In this document: positions 35,121 to 45,334 of the stretch, piece by piece
Numbering within the stretch: position 1 is the stretch's first letter
Layout of the letters: every line of letters begins with the position of its first letter
DNA from: Sideroxydans sp. CL21
GTDB taxonomy: Bacteria; Pseudomonadota; Gammaproteobacteria; Burkholderiales; Gallionellaceae
Assembly: GCF_902459525.1 (NCBI RefSeq)
Contig: NZ_LR699166.1
Location: 218,501-282,500 of the forward strand
Direction of reading: 5' to 3'
DNA: 64,000 bases
Translations under genes and position numbers: made by a program
The notes under the pieces: generated by a model
What the model saw: only the letters and a program-made list of their open reading frames with translations
Told to the model about the DNA's origin: nothing
Database searches by the model: none

Positions 35121-36083
35121 TTGGAAAACCTCAAGCAATTACTCGCATCGGATATGGCGGCGGTGGATGCGGTAATCCGCGCACGTCTGCATTCCGAAGT
35201 GGCATTGGTCAATCAGGTCGGCGAATACATCATCAACAGCGGCGGCAAGCGTTTGCGTCCCGCGCTGGTGCTGCTGTCCGCGCAAGCCTTCGGTTATACC
35301 GGCAAACACCACCATGATCTGGCGGCAGTGGTGGAATTCATCCATACCGCGACCCTGCTGCACGACGACGTGGTGGATGAATCCGAACTGCGCCGCGGGC
35401 GCGAGACTGCCAACGCGCTGTTCGGCAACGCCGCCAGCGTGCTGGTCGGCGACTTCCTTTATTCGCGCTCGTTCCAGATGATGGTGGATGTGGGCGAGAT
35501 GCGCGTGATGCAGACGCTGGCCGACGCCACCAACGTCATCGCCGAGGGCGAGGTGTTGCAGCTGCTCAACTGCCACGATGCCAGCGTCGATATCCCCAAC
35601 TACATGCGCGTCATCCACTGCAAGACCGCCAAGCTGTTCGAGGCGGCAATGCGCCTCGGTGCTATCCTCGGCCGGGCATCCGCCGCCGACGAGGAAGCAG
35701 CCTCGAAATACGGCATGCATCTCGGCACCGCGTTCCAGCTGATCGACGATGTACTGGATTATTCCGCCGACGAAGCCCAGACCGGTAAACATCTCGGCGA
35801 CGACTTGGCCGAAGGCAAGCCGACGCTGCCGTTGATATATGCAATGCAGCACGGTACTAGCGAACAGGCTGGCGTGGTGCGCGGCGCCATCGAGCAGGGC
35901 GATGTGGGCAAGTTCTCCGAAGTGCTGACGATCATTCGCGATACCGGTGCGCTGGACTTCACGCGGCAGCAGGCTTTGCGCGAAACCGAGGCTGCTTGCG
36001 CCGCGATTGCATCGCTTGCCGATACTAAATACAAGCAGTGTCTGTTAGAATTGGCAAACTTTGCCGCGACGCGGCAATTTTAG
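35121..36083 (+). CDS. ispB: Octaprenyl diphosphate synthase
   Basis: 320-aa polyprenyl synthase from TTG 35121 with AGGAAG upstream. First Asp-rich motif is LLHDDVVDES (about 78-87), second is QLIDDVLDYSAD (about 198-209), with the GGKRLRP segment near residue 40. Makes C40 isoprenoid diphosphate, the tail for ubiquinone used by UbiA. Stop lies within a terminator hairpin. Confidence 0.96.
   Translation: MENLKQLLASDMAAVDAVIRARLHSEVALVNQVGEYIINSGGKRLRPALVLLSAQAFGYTGKHHHDLAAVVEFIHTATLLHDDVVDESELRRGRETANALFGNAASVLVGDFLYSRSFQMMVDVGEMRVMQTLADATNVIAEGEVLQLLNCHDASVDIPNYMRVIHCKTAKLFEAAMRLGAILGRASAADEEAASKYGMHLGTAFQLIDDVLDYSADEAQTGKHLGDDLAEGKPTLPLIYAMQHGTSEQAGVVRGAIEQGDVGKFSEVLTIIRDTGALDFTRQQALRETEAACAAIASLADTKYKQCLLELANFAATRQF
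36061..36080 (+). terminator. Terminator at the end of ispB
   Basis: TTGCCGC-gac-GCGGCAA stem followed by TTTTAG; it overlaps the last codons of ispB. Seven-bp stem and T-run make it a plausible intrinsic terminator. Confidence 0.6.
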
Positions 36084-36090
36084 TTTCACG

Positions 36091-36108
36091 GCAGACCGTC
36101 CGGTCTGC
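36091..36108 (+). other. Hairpin just upstream of tRNA-Pro
   Basis: GCAGACCG-tc-CGGTCTGC, an 8-bp perfect stem directly before the tRNA gene. It could be a processing or transcription-related structure; not a proven terminator because no T-run follows. Confidence 0.45.
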
Positions 36109-36113
36109 ATGAG

Positions 36114-36190
<77 letters not shown>

Positions 36191-36324
36191 ATCAATTTGG
36201 TTCAAAGCAGTTTTTTCCAAATTCCCTGACAGGGAAAGCCAATCAATTTCGTATGGCTACGTGCATAATTCAGCGCGCCCTCTAACCGGGATTTCGGAAA
36301 GAGTTGCAGTGCGTGGCTTTCAGA

Positions 36325-38574
36325 TTATTTCGCGCCGGCCTGTTCGAAGGATTTTTCCAGTTGCTCTGATTCCAGTTCAGCCAGCTTTTGAATTAGTTTG
36401 GTTTTGGGAATCGGGCGGTGATACAAGTATCCCTGCATGATATTGCAGCCGGCGCGTTCCAGATATCTCGACTGGATTTCTGTTTCAACACCTTCGGCGA
36501 CCACATTCAAGCCGAGCCCCTTCGCGATGGAGATGATGGCGAGGATGATGGGCGAATGGGCGCTCTCCCAATGGATTTCCTTCACAAATGATTGGTCGAT
36601 CTTGAGCGTGTGGATCGAGAACCGTTGCAAGTACGCGAGGGAAGAATAGCCGGTGCCGAAATCGTCGATTGCAATGCTCACGCCGAGCTGACACAGTCTG
36701 TTGAATTGCTCGATTGCATGGTCGGGGTTGCGTATGAAGGTGTTTTCAGTGACTTCGATTTCTATTTGCTGCGGGGAAATTTCGTGACGTTTCAGCGCGC
36801 TGGTCAGCTTTTCAACAAACTTTCCCCGTTCGAGATACTGCGGCGAAAGGTTCAGCGCTACCCTGACCGGTTCGTTCAATGTCGTATTCCACTCGATCAG
36901 GTCATTGCATATGGACTCAAGCATCCAGTCGCTGATGGGGATCATGAGGCCGTTTTCTTCAGCAAAAGGCAAAAACTCGCTGGGTGTCAGCAAGCCCCGC
37001 TCCGGGTGATTCCAGCGCATCAGGGCTTCTGCGGCCACAATACGACCTGTTGATACATCCACTTGAGGCTGGTAGTACATTTCAAGTTCACCGCGCTCCA
37101 GCGCTCTGTGCAGATCTTGCTCGACCACCAGTTTCTGGTGCGATGCATCAACCATTGAGCTGTCATAGAAAGAATGGCCGTTCTTCCCCTGCGCCTTGAC
37201 GTGGTACATGGCCAGGTCGGCATGCCGCACCAGTTCCTCGATGGATGAACCGTCATCCGGGTACATGGCAATACCGATGCTGGCTGAAATTCGCACTTCG
37301 GTGCTGCCGAGGAAGAACGGTTGTTGCAGACAATCGAGAAATTTTTCTGCGATCTCCGCGACGTCCTGCCTGTCCCGCAAGTCGGGGATGGACAATATGA
37401 ATTCGTCTCCGCCCAAACGGGCCAGCGTGTCACTCCGGCGCAAGCATTCTTTCAATCGAACGGCGACCTGCTGCAAGAGCTCGTCACCCCTGACATGGCC
37501 CATCGAGTCGTTGACCAGCTTGAAGCGGTCGAGGTCTATGAACATGACCGCCAGTTTGGTCTCGTTCCGCTGAGATTGAATGATCGACAGGCCCAGGCGG
37601 TCCTTGAACAGCACCCGGTTGGGCAGGTCGGTCAGAATGTCGTGATAGGCATGATAGGCGATCAACTCCTCGGCCCGCTTGCGTTCCGTGATATCCCGCG
37701 CAACTCCGTAGGTTCCAAGAAACTCGGGGTTGTTTTCGTTCTGGTTCAGCGCGTACATTCCCATTGAGCTGAACGAGATGGTCAGAAGAGAGTTTTCAAA
37801 TGTCCGGCTTTCGCAATATCCCTTGTGACTCCTGAGTCGCAGCTCGACATTGCGGGAAGCGCGTTCGTCGACTCTGCGTTCTATGAAAACATAGCGGGCC
37901 AGTTCATTGTCTTCGTCGTGAACCAGTGAAGAATAGTGTTTGCCTATCAGTTCCTCGCGCGACAATCCGAGCAATTGCTCGACCCGGTTGTTTACAAATG
38001 TAAACATGCCTTCGTTGTTCAGCGTGTAGATGATGTCCGGAGAGTTTTCAACGAAATACCGGTAGACTCTTTCGGAACTTTCAAGCTGCCAGGCAAAGCG
38101 CTGGTTGTCCGCCTTAAGGTCGCGTTGCTTCAGGACGTTTCCGACCGCTTTGAGAAGTTCTTCGCGGGCATAGGGTTTGCGCAAGTAGTCGAATGCGCCG
38201 CGCTTTAATGCTCCGATTGCAGAATCAATATCGTTGTTTCCGCTGACCACGATCACATCCGTGTCCACATCGCTGGAGATGATGAAGTCCATGACCTCAC
38301 GACCGCTTATGTCCGGAAGGGACATATCGAGGATGACCAGATCAAATTTGCCCTTGCCCAAGTGGTCTATCGCTTCAAAACCGGATACGGCAGTAGCCAG
38401 CTGATAACCGCCTGTTTTGAGGAGTTCGCCGAGGCTGCTGAGCATTCTTGGTTCATCGTCAACCAGAAGAACGCGGGACGGCGGCTTGATGTCAATTTGT
38501 ACTCCCCCGCCACCCAGCAGACCGGAGGTAAAGTTCATGAAGGCCAACTTATGTTCTTCAATAGTGTTCATCAT
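36325..38574 (-). CDS. Response regulator with PAS, GGDEF and EAL domains
   Basis: About 749 aa from ATG 38574, whose first base is the last of the upstream kinase's stop (TGATG). Receiver domain (about 35-150) with phospho-Asp in DLVILDMSLPD; PAS (about 170-300) starting YRYFVENSPDIIYTL; GGDEF domain with intact LARLGGDEF and an RRSD inhibitory site; EAL domain with AEALMRW, EVTENTF and DDFGTGYSSL all retained. So it can in principle both make and break c-di-GMP, controlled by phosphorylation from its coupled kinase. Confidence 0.95.
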   Translation of the reverse strand: MMNTIEEHKLAFMNFTSGLLGGGGVQIDIKPPSRVLLVDDEPRMLSSLGELLKTGGYQLATAVSGFEAIDHLGKGKFDLVILDMSLPDISGREVMDFIISSDVDTDVIVVSGNNDIDSAIGALKRGAFDYLRKPYAREELLKAVGNVLKQRDLKADNQRFAWQLESSERVYRYFVENSPDIIYTLNNEGMFTFVNNRVEQLLGLSREELIGKHYSSLVHDEDNELARYVFIERRVDERASRNVELRLRSHKGYCESRTFENSLLTISFSSMGMYALNQNENNPEFLGTYGVARDITERKRAEELIAYHAYHDILTDLPNRVLFKDRLGLSIIQSQRNETKLAVMFIDLDRFKLVNDSMGHVRGDELLQQVAVRLKECLRRSDTLARLGGDEFILSIPDLRDRQDVAEIAEKFLDCLQQPFFLGSTEVRISASIGIAMYPDDGSSIEELVRHADLAMYHVKAQGKNGHSFYDSSMVDASHQKLVVEQDLHRALERGELEMYYQPQVDVSTGRIVAAEALMRWNHPERGLLTPSEFLPFAEENGLMIPISDWMLESICNDLIEWNTTLNEPVRVALNLSPQYLERGKFVEKLTSALKRHEISPQQIEIEVTENTFIRNPDHAIEQFNRLCQLGVSIAIDDFGTGYSSLAYLQRFSIHTLKIDQSFVKEIHWESAHSPIILAIISIAKGLGLNVVAEGVETEIQSRYLERAGCNIMQGYLYHRPIPKTKLIQKLAELESEQLEKSFEQAGAK

Positions 38575-40733
38575 CAACTTACCTCATGTTTCGAGATTTG
38601 TTTCGGCTCGCTGCCATAGTTGGCGGTAGCCTCATGAGCGGGAAGGAGAATCTCGAATGTCGTTCCCGATTCTCCGCTACGGCAACTGATAAACCCGTTG
38701 ATCTTTTTGACCAGTCCCTGGACGATACTCAAGCCCAGTCCGCGATTTTCTCCGCCCTTGCTGCTGCGCACCGGCGAAAACAGGTTAGCCAAAACATCTG
38801 CCGGAATTCCAGCTCCGTTATCGCTGATACGCAATTCGATATAGGCGCGACCTTCACGTGTTATGCGCCCATTGTTCCTGACGCCAATTATCCCGCCCTT
38901 GGGTAACGCCTCTACCGCATTCTTGATCAGATTCAGGAGTATCTGTTTGAGAGGGTCGGCAGATCCTTGCATCACGTCAGGCTCGTCAGTCGTTTTGACT
39001 GCAATTTTCACGGAGGCTGGCAAAAAGCGGCTAACGGAGAATAACCGTACCACATCTTTAAGAACGTTGTTAACCTCCGTTGTATCTTCTTGCGGAGTTG
39101 CGTCCGGGTTGGCGAACCCCCCGACTATGCGACTGACCCGGTCGATCTCTTCGTTGAGAATCGATAGTTCTTCGTTGACCGGCTCCTGACGGGTGAGTTT
39201 GTCATCAAGGACACCCAAATAATTTTTTATGATCGACAGAGGGTTGTTTACTTCATGGACAATCTTGCGCGATGCTTCCCGATGAGCTTGATTTGTCGCG
39301 GCGATGTGTTTTTCGATTTCATTGCGTGCAGCGGTGGATGATTCCAGCGATGCGGCCGCCTGCGTCGCAAAAGATTTGAGGAATCGTTCCTGACTCCAGA
39401 GCTCATTAAGCTGCGCCGGTGAAAGTCCCCCTACCAGAACTCCCAGGCAGGATTGCCCGGCAATCAGGGGAATGTAAGCGAGACATTCGGTACCCATGGC
39501 CCTGAGCAATTGTGCTTCAACGAGGCCAAGCGAACTGTCGTCGCGTTTGGCAAAGGTAATCCGCCGGTTGGATACCGACTCGGCTATGGTCCCGCCACCC
39601 GCCAACGGGATGGAAAATCCGTTTAGCCGCTGTTGGCGATCCCCGATGGGAAAACCTACCAGTGCCTGGGAATTTGCATCTTGCAGGAAGACGACCATGT
39701 CCTCGAAGTTGAACAAGACACGCGCTGACCGGGCGATGGATTCGAGCAGATCCTTTCCGCTGCGAATACCCGAAAAAGTCTGGACCGATGCCGACAGCAG
39801 AGCCATGTTGCGAACTTCGTCGGCAAGCCTGTCCTCGACCCGGCTCCCGGCAGATTCCTGCGGCACATATTCGCCGGACGGTGTCGCTTGATCGGCCTCG
39901 GTCAGGTCAATGCCAAAATAAGTGGCTGCGGTTTTTGTATAAGCATTCACGCTGCTCAGGATGACCTGTATGTCGGTTTCATCAATGCCACACAAAGCGG
40001 CAGCCCCCTCCACTGCGGGAGTGTCACTTTTGTAGCTGCCCAGCAGGTGAGCAAGGCAAACGAGACGAATCAGGGGATGAACCGATTGCAACCGGGCAAC
40101 CGGTTCATGGTGGTAAAGCACGCTGTCGGCCAAAAAGGAATCCAGGTTCCATTGTTCGATGAGCCATGCACCGGCTTCCGCATGGGAAATACCCATGGAG
40201 CCGGTTTCGATCGAGCATAGATGTTCATCATCCTCAGCCTTGAAATTGGATGAGTATTCTTGAGGCGCGGCACTTAACAGCGCCAGTCGCCCCACGTCAT
40301 GCAGCAAGCCTGCAAGATAGGCTTCCTCGCTGCGGGGATAGGACAATTTTTTTGCCAGCTCGCGTGCGATTACCGCGGTTTTAAGGGCGTGCAGCCAGAA
40401 GCCGCGAAGATCTGCGCGGTTCAAACGTGAGAAACTGCTGAAAGTTTGAAATACCGATTCGTTGATCACCAGCGTTTTGATCATCTCGATGCCGAGCGTA
40501 TTGAGCGATTGCGTCAATCCCAACTGGAGACTGCTGTGGCTATAAGCAGAGCTGTTGGCAATGCCCAGGATTCTGGCGGTCATGCCGGCGTCGTGCGCAA
40601 TGAGCTTCGCTACCTGGCCCATGCCTGCATCATCTCTTTGGCAGAGATCAATTAACTTGACGAGTATCTGAGGCATCGCCGGTAGTCGGGCTACCAACAA
40701 GCGATTGCGAATTGATTGATCAGATTTTTGCAT
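38574..40733 (-). CDS. HDOD-GAF hybrid sensor histidine kinase
   Basis: 719 aa without membrane helices. Residues about 10-260 are an HDOD domain (LLHDVGRLALLS and the HAEAGAWLIEQW segment), 310-470 a GAF-like domain, then a HisKA/HATPase kinase with H-box KIVHEVNNPLSIIKNY, N-box LLNLIKNAVEAL, DNGAGIP and GGENRGLGLSIV. It should autophosphorylate and pass phosphate to the REC-GGDEF-EAL protein encoded in overlap after it. The stimulus is unknown; it is cytoplasmic. Confidence 0.94.
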   Translation of the reverse strand: MQKSDQSIRNRLLVARLPAMPQILVKLIDLCQRDDAGMGQVAKLIAHDAGMTARILGIANSSAYSHSSLQLGLTQSLNTLGIEMIKTLVINESVFQTFSSFSRLNRADLRGFWLHALKTAVIARELAKKLSYPRSEEAYLAGLLHDVGRLALLSAAPQEYSSNFKAEDDEHLCSIETGSMGISHAEAGAWLIEQWNLDSFLADSVLYHHEPVARLQSVHPLIRLVCLAHLLGSYKSDTPAVEGAAALCGIDETDIQVILSSVNAYTKTAATYFGIDLTEADQATPSGEYVPQESAGSRVEDRLADEVRNMALLSASVQTFSGIRSGKDLLESIARSARVLFNFEDMVVFLQDANSQALVGFPIGDRQQRLNGFSIPLAGGGTIAESVSNRRITFAKRDDSSLGLVEAQLLRAMGTECLAYIPLIAGQSCLGVLVGGLSPAQLNELWSQERFLKSFATQAAASLESSTAARNEIEKHIAATNQAHREASRKIVHEVNNPLSIIKNYLGVLDDKLTRQEPVNEELSILNEEIDRVSRIVGGFANPDATPQEDTTEVNNVLKDVVRLFSVSRFLPASVKIAVKTTDEPDVMQGSADPLKQILLNLIKNAVEALPKGGIIGVRNNGRITREGRAYIELRISDNGAGIPADVLANLFSPVRSSKGGENRGLGLSIVQGLVKKINGFISCRSGESGTTFEILLPAHEATANYGSEPKQISKHEVS

Positions 40734-41439
40734 GCTTGCGCGTAACCATTGAAAAGTTGCCAGTCAATAATTCACTACGGGATGAATCCCCAATAGATCA
40801 CTCATGCCATCTAGGCAACTTGTGATCCGCGGTTCGGTTACTTGGCTATACAAAGTAAACCTTTCAATGAAATCGCGCCCTTGGAGTTTAAATCTAACAA
40901 AGCCAAGCAAAAAGTCAACAGATATTGGATGTTATTTTTCATTATTATTAAGGAGTTAACGACGCAAGTTAATCCATTTGCTTGATTATGGGAATTGTGA
41001 TTAATTATTTAGTTAATTAAATTATATGGTTAGCTTATTAACCATGCATTTGTTAAGGGCAATCGGAGTGGCTAAGGAAAATTTGAAATTTCTTCTAAAA
41101 AGCTCCAGCCAGCTTCATGGGTAGCTTATCGGCCTGATGCGTATAACAACCGCTCAGCGCCTACATTCATAGGGAATCAAGGCGATTCTGTGTCGGGTAA
41201 TTTCAACGGGCCGATGTGGGGGAATGGCTGCAAGTCCAAACAGGCCGAGTCAACTATCGAGAACTCAGATTCAAAAAAGTTGTGTTTGAGTGAAGTGAGT
41301 AATGGGCAAAACAGGCTGGAAGCAAAGCGGAAAGGCGGCTAACATTCGTCACCGCGATCAGAGTTTGACGCGCCAACCCGATCGCCAAGAACTATGACAC
41401 CCATTTGGCCTTTTTTTCTCATCAATTACTTCTTGCCCT
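40734..41439. other. Non-coding, partly AT-rich gap
   Basis: A 706-nt gap upstream of surE and the kinase. About 40900-41100 is markedly AT-rich, with a palindrome GGTTAG-cttatt-AACC-like stretch near 41029-41044 and tracts of TTAATT repeats. No ORF of meaningful length, no RNA fold I recognise, and no tRNA. Could hold promoters for both divergent operons. Confidence 0.5.
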
Positions 41440-42189
41440 ATGCGCATTCTGATCAGTAACGACGACGGCTACTTTGCGCCGGGTTTGGCATGTTTGTTTC
41501 AACATCTTTCCGCTATCGCCGACGTGGTGGTGGTCGCACCCGAACGCGACCGCAGCGGCGCAAGCAACTCGCTCACGCTCAATCGTCCGCTCAATCTGCG
41601 CCAGGCATCGAGCGGATTCTACTATGTCGACGGCACGCCGACCGATTGCGTGCACCTCGCCGTTACCGGCATGCTGGATACGCAGCCCGATATCGTGGTG
41701 TCAGGCATCAACTCCGGTGCGAATATGGGCGACGACACCATTTACTCCGGTACGGTCGCCGCGGCGACCGAAGGTTTTCTGTTGGGCATTCCCGCCATCG
41801 CGATCTCGATGGCGCGGCATGAACCCGTGCATTACGACACGGCCGGCAAGGTTGCGGTGGATCTGGTGCAGCGTTTCATGACGCAGGCGAATTCGCATCC
41901 CTGGCTGCTCAACGTGAACGTGCCGGACATTCCGCACGAGCAACTGCAGGGCATGGAAGTCACGCGCCTGGGCAAGCGGCACAAGGCCGAGCCGGCGGTC
42001 AAGAGCAGCAACCCGCACGGCCAGCCGGTGTACTGGGTCGGTGCGGCGGGCAAGGCGCAGGACGCGGGCGAGGGCACGGATTTCTTCGCCACGTCGCAAC
42101 GCCGGGTTTCCATCACGCCGCTGCAGATCGATCTTACCCAATACAACCAGCTGGATGCGGTTCGTTCCTGGATAGGGACGCAAAAGTGA
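41440..42189 (+). CDS. surE: 5'/3'-nucleotidase SurE
   Basis: 249 aa. [16 protein letters not shown] carries the divalent metal-binding DD pair (residues 8-9), and [26 protein letters not shown] and [19 protein letters not shown] complete the SurE active site. A survival-associated nucleotidase for nucleoside monophosphates. The stop overlaps the pcm start (GTGA), giving the usual surE-pcm pair. Confidence 0.98.
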   Translation: MRILISNDDGYFAPGLACLFQHLSAIADVVVVAPERDRSGASNSLTLNRPLNLRQASSGFYYVDGTPTDCVHLAVTGMLDTQPDIVVSGINSGANMGDDTIYSGTVAAATEGFLLGIPAIAISMARHEPVHYDTAGKVAVDLVQRFMTQANSHPWLLNVNVPDIPHEQLQGMEVTRLGKRHKAEPAVKSSNPHGQPVYWVGAAGKAQDAGEGTDFFATSQRRVSITPLQIDLTQYNQLDAVRSWIGTQK

Positions 42190-42842
42190 ACTTGCGCCAC
42201 GCCGGCATCGGTATGACTTCTGCGCGCACCCGTGGCCGGTTGATAGAAAGATTGCGTGCCGAAGGTATCCGTGACGAAACGGTATTGGCGGCGATGAGCG
42301 AAGTGCCGCGCCATATTTTTATCGACGAGGCCCTGGCGACCCGCGCTTACGACGATGTGTCGTTACCCATCGGACATGGGCAGACGATCTCGCAGCCCTA
42401 TATCGTTGCACGCATGACAGAAGTGCTGCGCAACGGCAAGCAGCTCAACCGCGTGCTGGAGGTTGGCACAGGCTGCGGCTATCAGGCTGCGGTGCTGGCG
42501 AAGGTGGCGAAAGAAGTCTATTCCATCGAACGTATACAACCTTTGTATGAACGCGCCAGAAAAACGCTGCGCGAGCTCAAGATATTCAATGTCAATCTGC
42601 GCTATGCGGATGGCGCCACGGGCTTGCCGGATAAGGCCCCGTTCGACGGCATCATCATGGCCTGTGCCGCCCCCGCCCTCTCCGCCGTGCTGCGGGAGCA
42701 GCTTGCGGTGGGTGGTAGAATGGTGCTACCGATGGGAACCCAGGAACAATATTTGTATCTGATCGAGCGTGAAGAGACCGGTTTTCGTGAAAGCCGCCTG
42801 GAAGCCGTGAAATTCGTACCGTTGGTGATGGGGAAAGCATGA
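42186..42842 (+). CDS. pcm: Protein-L-isoaspartate O-methyltransferase
   Basis: 218 aa from GTG 42186, overlapping the surE stop. Repairs isoaspartyl residues. Motif [17 protein letters not shown] (about 93-108), post-I YSIERI and the PCMT segment [18 protein letters not shown] (about 60-77) are present. ATGA overlap with nlpD. Confidence 0.97.
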   Translation: MNLRHAGIGMTSARTRGRLIERLRAEGIRDETVLAAMSEVPRHIFIDEALATRAYDDVSLPIGHGQTISQPYIVARMTEVLRNGKQLNRVLEVGTGCGYQAAVLAKVAKEVYSIERIQPLYERARKTLRELKIFNVNLRYADGATGLPDKAPFDGIIMACAAPALSAVLREQLAVGGRMVLPMGTQEQYLYLIEREETGFRESRLEAVKFVPLVMGKA

Positions 42843-43777
42843 ACAGAAAGATTCTGCCGTGGGCAACGTTGACACTGGTCACTTTGCTTGCGGGTTGTGG
42901 GACAACCGCTCCGAATGGGCACCGTGCTCCTGTGATGGAATACGGAGCAGATAAAGCGACGCAAACTGCTGCCAAAAAACCTGTGCCGGTCATGGATTCC
43001 GCTTACGAGACGGTTACGCGGGTATATGTCGTGCAAAAGGGCGATACGCTTTACAGCATCGCGTTCCTGCATGGCGTGGATTACCGCGACGTGGCTGATT
43101 GGAACAAACTGGAAAATCCGGCAGCGATCAAGGTTGGCCAGCAACTGCAACTGCATATACCAGTAGCGGGTTCAGCGCCCAAAGACGTGCCCAGGCCGGT
43201 GATGGCTTCGCAAGTTCCCGAGCAGGGCGCAACCAAGAGCTATCCCAAGGTGGGCAAGCTGGTTTATACCGATAATGCCCTGGTGCAGGCAGAACGTTTG
43301 CAGAACGAATCGGCGGCATCGGTGGCGGCGACGCCAGTGGTGGCAGCTGCTGTGCCGGTCAGACCGGCGGGCGCATCAACGCACGCAGTGGATAATGAAG
43401 AGCCGCTGGAATGGGGCATGCCCACCAACGGCAAGCTGGTCGCCGGATTTTCAGAAAGCGATAACCGCAAGGGTGTGGATATCGTCGGCCAGCGCGGCCA
43501 GGCTGTGGTGGCCAGCGCGGCGGGCAAAGTGGTGTACAGCGGCAGCGGATTGCGCGGCTATGGCAAGCTCATCATCATCAAGCACAACAAGACTTATCTC
43601 AGCGCTTATGCGCACAATGACCAGATACTCGTGAAGGAAGGCCAGAACGTCAGCAAGGGGCAGAAGATCGCCGAGATGGGCAACACCGATGCCACTCAGG
43701 TCGAGCTGCATTTCGAGATACGCAAGTTCGGCAGGCCCGTGGATCCGGCACAGTATCTGCCTTTGATCAAATCTTGA
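42839..43777 (+). CDS. nlpD: NlpD-type murein hydrolase activator lipoprotein
   Basis: 312 aa. Lipoprotein signal with lipobox LLAGC at about residues 17-21, a LysM domain ([19 protein letters not shown], about 62-105), a Gln/Ala-rich linker and a C-terminal M23/LytM domain (about 200-310). HxH and GRGVD-type metal ligands are only partly kept ([12 protein letters not shown]), fitting a degenerate, regulatory NlpD that activates amidase at division. Coupled to pcm and to the radical SAM gene. Confidence 0.93.
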   Translation: MNRKILPWATLTLVTLLAGCGTTAPNGHRAPVMEYGADKATQTAAKKPVPVMDSAYETVTRVYVVQKGDTLYSIAFLHGVDYRDVADWNKLENPAAIKVGQQLQLHIPVAGSAPKDVPRPVMASQVPEQGATKSYPKVGKLVYTDNALVQAERLQNESAASVAATPVVAAAVPVRPAGASTHAVDNEEPLEWGMPTNGKLVAGFSESDNRKGVDIVGQRGQAVVASAAGKVVYSGSGLRGYGKLIIIKHNKTYLSAYAHNDQILVKEGQNVSKGQKIAEMGNTDATQVELHFEIRKFGRPVDPAQYLPLIKS

Positions 43778-44613
43778 GCGAGGGTTCTCTAAGCGTTACC
43801 GATCACAGCCGCGACAGCGCCGGGTTGCGCTACGTCTATCCGGTCGTATCGCGCCGCGCGGGAGGCGTCTCCATCGGCATCAACCTCAATCCGAACAATG
43901 CCTGCAACTGGCGCTGCATTTACTGTCAGGTGCCGGATCTGGCGCGCGGCACTGCGCCTCCCGTGGACCTGCCGTTGCTGGAAAAGGAACTCGGCGGGTT
44001 TTTGCACGAATTGCAGCACGGCGACTTCATGCAACGCGTGCCGCCCGAAGCACGGCGCATCAACGACATTGCCATCTCCGGCAACGGCGAACCGACCAGT
44101 GCGCAGGAATTCGCCGAAGTCATCGAGCTCATCGCCAGGCACAAACCCGCCGATCTCAAGCTTGTGCTCATCACTAACGGCAGCCTCATGCAGCGCGACA
44201 ACGTGCAACAGGGGCTGCGCCGCATAGCGCAACTCAGCGGCGAAGTCTGGTTCAAACTGGATCGCGCCAGCGAGGAAGGCATGCAGCGCATCAACGACAC
44301 CAAAACGACGATGGACAAGGTGCGGCAGAACCTGGTTGCCGCAATCGCATGCTGTCCCGATACCTGGCTGCAAACCTGCTGGTTCGCGCTGGACGGCGCA
44401 GCACCGGATGCGCAGGACGAAGATGACTATGTGACTTTCATCAAAGGGCTGTTGCGCGGCGGCATCAAACCGCGGGGTGTGCTGCTCTATGGTTTGGCAA
44501 GGCCTTCACTGCAGGCTGAAGCACCGCGTTTATCTGCCCTGTCGAGCGAGCTGATGGAAGGTTTCGCCACGCGAATCCGCATGTTGGGCGTGGATGTGAG
44601 GGTGACGGTTTAA
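43774..44613 (+). CDS. Radical SAM protein, COG0731-like
   Basis: 279 aa from TTG 43774, overlapping the nlpD stop by 4 nt. The cluster motif is CNWRCIYCQ (about residues 48-56) after SIGINLNPNNA. GNGEPTSAQEF follows. It belongs to a small radical SAM family of unknown reaction, related in domain to wyosine enzymes. The position is often held by rpoS after nlpD; here it holds this gene instead. Confidence 0.9.
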   Translation: MSEGSLSVTDHSRDSAGLRYVYPVVSRRAGGVSIGINLNPNNACNWRCIYCQVPDLARGTAPPVDLPLLEKELGGFLHELQHGDFMQRVPPEARRINDIAISGNGEPTSAQEFAEVIELIARHKPADLKLVLITNGSLMQRDNVQQGLRRIAQLSGEVWFKLDRASEEGMQRINDTKTTMDKVRQNLVAAIACCPDTWLQTCWFALDGAAPDAQDEDDYVTFIKGLLRGGIKPRGVLLYGLARPSLQAEAPRLSALSSELMEGFATRIRMLGVDVRVTV

Positions 44614-44705
44614 TCAGGGCAATTAAGATAATTGCGATGATGAAACGGGTGACTTGAAATTTACTGTGTGTTGCGGGTCACTGCACGATCCTCAACACAG
44701 CTGAT

Positions 44706-45116
44706 TCAGTTACCGTCGGCAATCAATTGATAAACCGCACCCGAAGGCGAACGGCATTCGCCGATGGCGCGTCTGGATTCGAACAGGAACTCGCAGCTCA
44801 AGCGTTGTCCCTTGTCGGATACTAGCTGCGCGCGCGCCGAATTGGACGAGTAAGTCGTTTGCGTATCGCGGGGGAAAGACCGCCAGCCTCCGAAGGTTTC
44901 AGAATACGCCTCGCCGCTGGCAAAAATGTAGAACCCCTTATACAGCTGTCCATCAACCATCGCTTCAATCAGCTGCCTGCCCGGGAAGAGCATTCCCTTT
45001 TGTACCCTGGATTCCGAATCGACAAGCTGAAACGGCAAGGGTTTGGGAGCTGCGCAGCCCGCAGCAGCCGCAACTACAAGCAGGCAGCTGCAAATGGTTT
45101 TGAGACGTTTTGTCAT
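44706..45116 (-). CDS. Small lipoprotein of unknown function
   Basis: 136 aa with a lipobox (SCLLVVAAAAGCAAP; Cys about residue 21) so probably outer-membrane anchored. The mature part has a VDGQLYKGFYIFASG stretch, a Tyr/Ser-rich region and two cysteines (LSCEF, GECRSP) that may form a disulfide. Resembles small beta-rich lipoproteins; no family assigned. Convergent with the radical SAM gene. Confidence 0.75.
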   Translation of the reverse strand: MTKRLKTICSCLLVVAAAAGCAAPKPLPFQLVDSESRVQKGMLFPGRQLIEAMVDGQLYKGFYIFASGEAYSETFGGWRSFPRDTQTTYSSNSARAQLVSDKGQRLSCEFLFESRRAIGECRSPSGAVYQLIADGN

Positions 45117-45334
45117 TTCAATATCCTTCGCAAAATGGCAGTAATGAAGTCATCAAACGCCTGGCATCAGGGGCAAGTCAAGGCGATGTCCGAATCGCGA
45201 TTCTATTTGACCGTGCATGCCAAGTCGACCACATCACAAATTGATCGGCATCAGAAGCGTGAGGCCGCAGCCGTCTGTTCCTTTTCGGGAACGCTGATAA
45301 AATAAGCAGCATCGATCAATCCCGGGGTGTTCAT

